Assembly (NCBI GenBank): GCA_902476765.1
Contig: CABSEJ010000179.1
Coordinates: 1-6,441, forward strand
From: an uncultured Blautia sp.
Lineage (GTDB): Bacteria > Bacillota > Clostridia > Lachnospirales > Lachnospiraceae
Reading direction: 5' to 3'
Length of the DNA stretch: 6,441 nucleotides
Shown here: piece after piece, positions 5,606 through 6,441 of the stretch
Layout: every line of letters begins with the position of its first letter
How positions within the stretch are numbered: the stretch's first letter is position 1
Notes under the pieces: generated by a model
The model's input: only the letters and a program-made list of their open reading frames with translations
What the model was told of the DNA's origin: nothing
Database searches by the model: none
Program-made: the position numbers and the translations under genes

Positions 5606-6307
5606 CTATGCAACGGTTACCCCCAGGTACTCCTCCAGTATGGACAAAAGATTTTCCTTTGACAGCATACCGCTTCCCCCTGCCACCAGTTCTCCCTTTT
5701 CATTGATTAAATAGGTGGTAGGAAAGGCCTGGATTCCATAGGTTATTACCGCACTCATTTCTAAGTCATAATACACCGGAAAACTAAATCCCTGCTCTTC
5801 CACATAAGCTTTTCCTGACTCTTCCGTCTCTCCCATACAGCCCACACCGTCTACCATGATAAACTGAAGCTTGTCTCCCAGTTCCTCATATACTTCCTGA
5901 AAATCCGGCATTTCCTCTTTACAGGGCGGGCACTTGCTGGTCCAGAAATTTATCACTGCCGGTTTTCCTTCCAGGATTTCCCTCAGGCTTACCTGTTCTC
6001 CTGCCTGGTTCCATACCGTAAAATCCGGAGCCTGCTGGTACTGGGTCTTTTCTTCCTGGTTTTCCTCAGTCTCTTCCTGCTGCCGGCTGTTCTCTTCACT
6101 GTCGTCCGGCTGACCGCTGTGGGATTCGCCGTTCTGGTTTTCTTCTCCCTTGGACCCGGCATCCTGTTCACCGTCTGCTTCTGTTCCCAGGGAAGCTATA
6201 TTTTGGGCAGAAACCTCTTTTTTCAGCTCCTGATAGCCAAAGCCGGCAATCACCAGCAGCAACGCCAAAGCTACCGCTCCTAATATCCATTTCTGTTTAA
6301 CGTTCAT
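5606..6307 (-). CDS. Membrane-anchored TlpA/ResA-like thiol-disulfide protein
   Basis: The 233 residues show an N-terminal hydrophobic segment (about 8-24) preceded by Lys residues, acting as an uncleaved anchor or signal; there is no lipobox Cys. A very acidic, Gln/Glu/Ser-rich linker (about 43-90) follows, then a thioredoxin fold from about 93. The active site is WTSKCPPCKEEMP with Cys126 and Cys129, and the cis-Pro loop is AFPTTYLI with Pro196. This places it in the TlpA/ResA group, which handles disulfides outside the membrane, for example in apocytochrome c maturation or protein or peroxide reduction. No ccdA-like electron donor or cytochrome gene is in the window, so the partner is unknown. 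An additional Cys157 lies in VDGVGCMGE. The ATG at 6307 has AGAGGAG about 5 bases upstream. The gene is monocistronic within what is visible and ends at the bidirectional terminator. Confidence 0.92.
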   Translation of the reverse strand: MNVKQKWILGAVALALLLVIAGFGYQELKKEVSAQNIASLGTEADGEQDAGSKGEENQNGESHSGQPDDSEENSRQQEETEENQEEKTQYQQAPDFTVWNQAGEQVSLREILEGKPAVINFWTSKCPPCKEEMPDFQEVYEELGDKLQFIMVDGVGCMGETEESGKAYVEEQGFSFPVYYDLEMSAVITYGIQAFPTTYLINEKGELVAGGSGMLSKENLLSILEEYLGVTVA

Positions 6308-6356
6308 AAAGACTCCTCTCTGTGTACTGGCACGTTCATTTTCAGCATAATGACGT

Positions 6357-6441
6357 AGAATGAATTTTCATTCTGCAAGGCGGAGGAATGAGGCGTAGCG
6401 GTGGCTACGTCCATTGACGACAACGCAGCAGATGGAAATTC
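6357..6441. repeat. Long imperfect palindrome, likely dispersed hairpin element
   Basis: Bases from 6362 to the window end fold back: GAATTT (6362-6367) pairs with AAATTC (6436-6441), CAT with ATG, TCTGC (6372-6376) with GCAGA (6428-6432). At the centre CGTAGC (6394-6399) pairs with GCTACG (6404-6409) around GGTG. A nested palindrome, AGAATGAA-TT-TTCATTCT (6357-6374), lies at the outer edge. No open reading frame is present. The element is cut by the window end, and pairing may extend outward with the CAGCATAATGACGTAG stretch at 6343-6358. It sits in the upstream region of the thiol-disulfide gene. Confidence 0.65.

Noticed and set aside
5989..6171. Arg/Thr/Lys-rich 60-residue minus-strand open frame
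   Set aside because: It is the shadow frame of the Glu/Gln-rich linker codons in the thiol-disulfide gene.
1..6441. CRISPR array, tRNA or rRNA genes
   Set aside because: I saw no regularly spaced repeats, tRNA cloverleaf or rRNA-like stretches on either strand.

Overview
The window looks like chromosomal DNA of a low-to-mid GC anaerobic Firmicute, most likely a Lachnospiraceae-type Clostridium. I infer this from strong AGGAGG-type ribosome binding sites, sigma-A-like promoters, sodium-coupled amino-acid transporters and a class C group II intron RT close to those of gut Clostridia. Species cannot be fixed from the sequence.

Left part (1-1023, minus strand): a broken group IIC-type intron. 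Its 5' end (GTGCG at 1023) lies a few bases past a strong terminator hairpin, which is the usual target of this intron class. The ribozyme 5' region (about 651-1023) seems retained, but the intron-encoded protein is scrambled. In the direction of transcription a piece of the C-terminal maturase domain (650-468) comes BEFORE the N-terminal RT segment (467-58). The whole catalytic RT core, including the YADD block, is missing between them. RT homology stops again at about 58, and bases 1-57 are unrecognised.

Middle-left (1031-4085, minus strand): a compact transporter operon. A sigma-A-like promoter (4057-4085) is followed by an NSS/SNF-family sodium-dependent transporter (2689-4008), an AGCS sodium:alanine/glycine symporter (1300-2670), a 58-residue Cys-rich small protein (1119-1295), and the terminator that the intron targeted (1031-1082).

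Middle-right (4098-5451, plus strand): across a divergent intergenic region with several palindromes lies a TRIC/UPF0126 membrane protein (4251-4889) with its own extended -10 promoter. It is followed by a GatB/YqeY-domain protein (5005-5451), whose promoter -35 box overlaps the TRIC stop codon. The UPF0126 family includes proposed glycine transporters, so the divergent units may share an amino-acid transport theme.

Right part (5452-6441): a strong bidirectional terminator separates yqeY from a convergent minus-strand gene for a membrane-anchored TlpA/ResA-like thiol-disulfide protein (5606-6307). Upstream of that gene, and running into the window end, is a long imperfect palindrome (6357-6441) that looks like a dispersed hairpin repeat.

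I see no clear previously undescribed system. The most unusual items are the permuted intron protein, the gate substitution in the NSS transporter, the Cys-rich small protein and the hairpin element.
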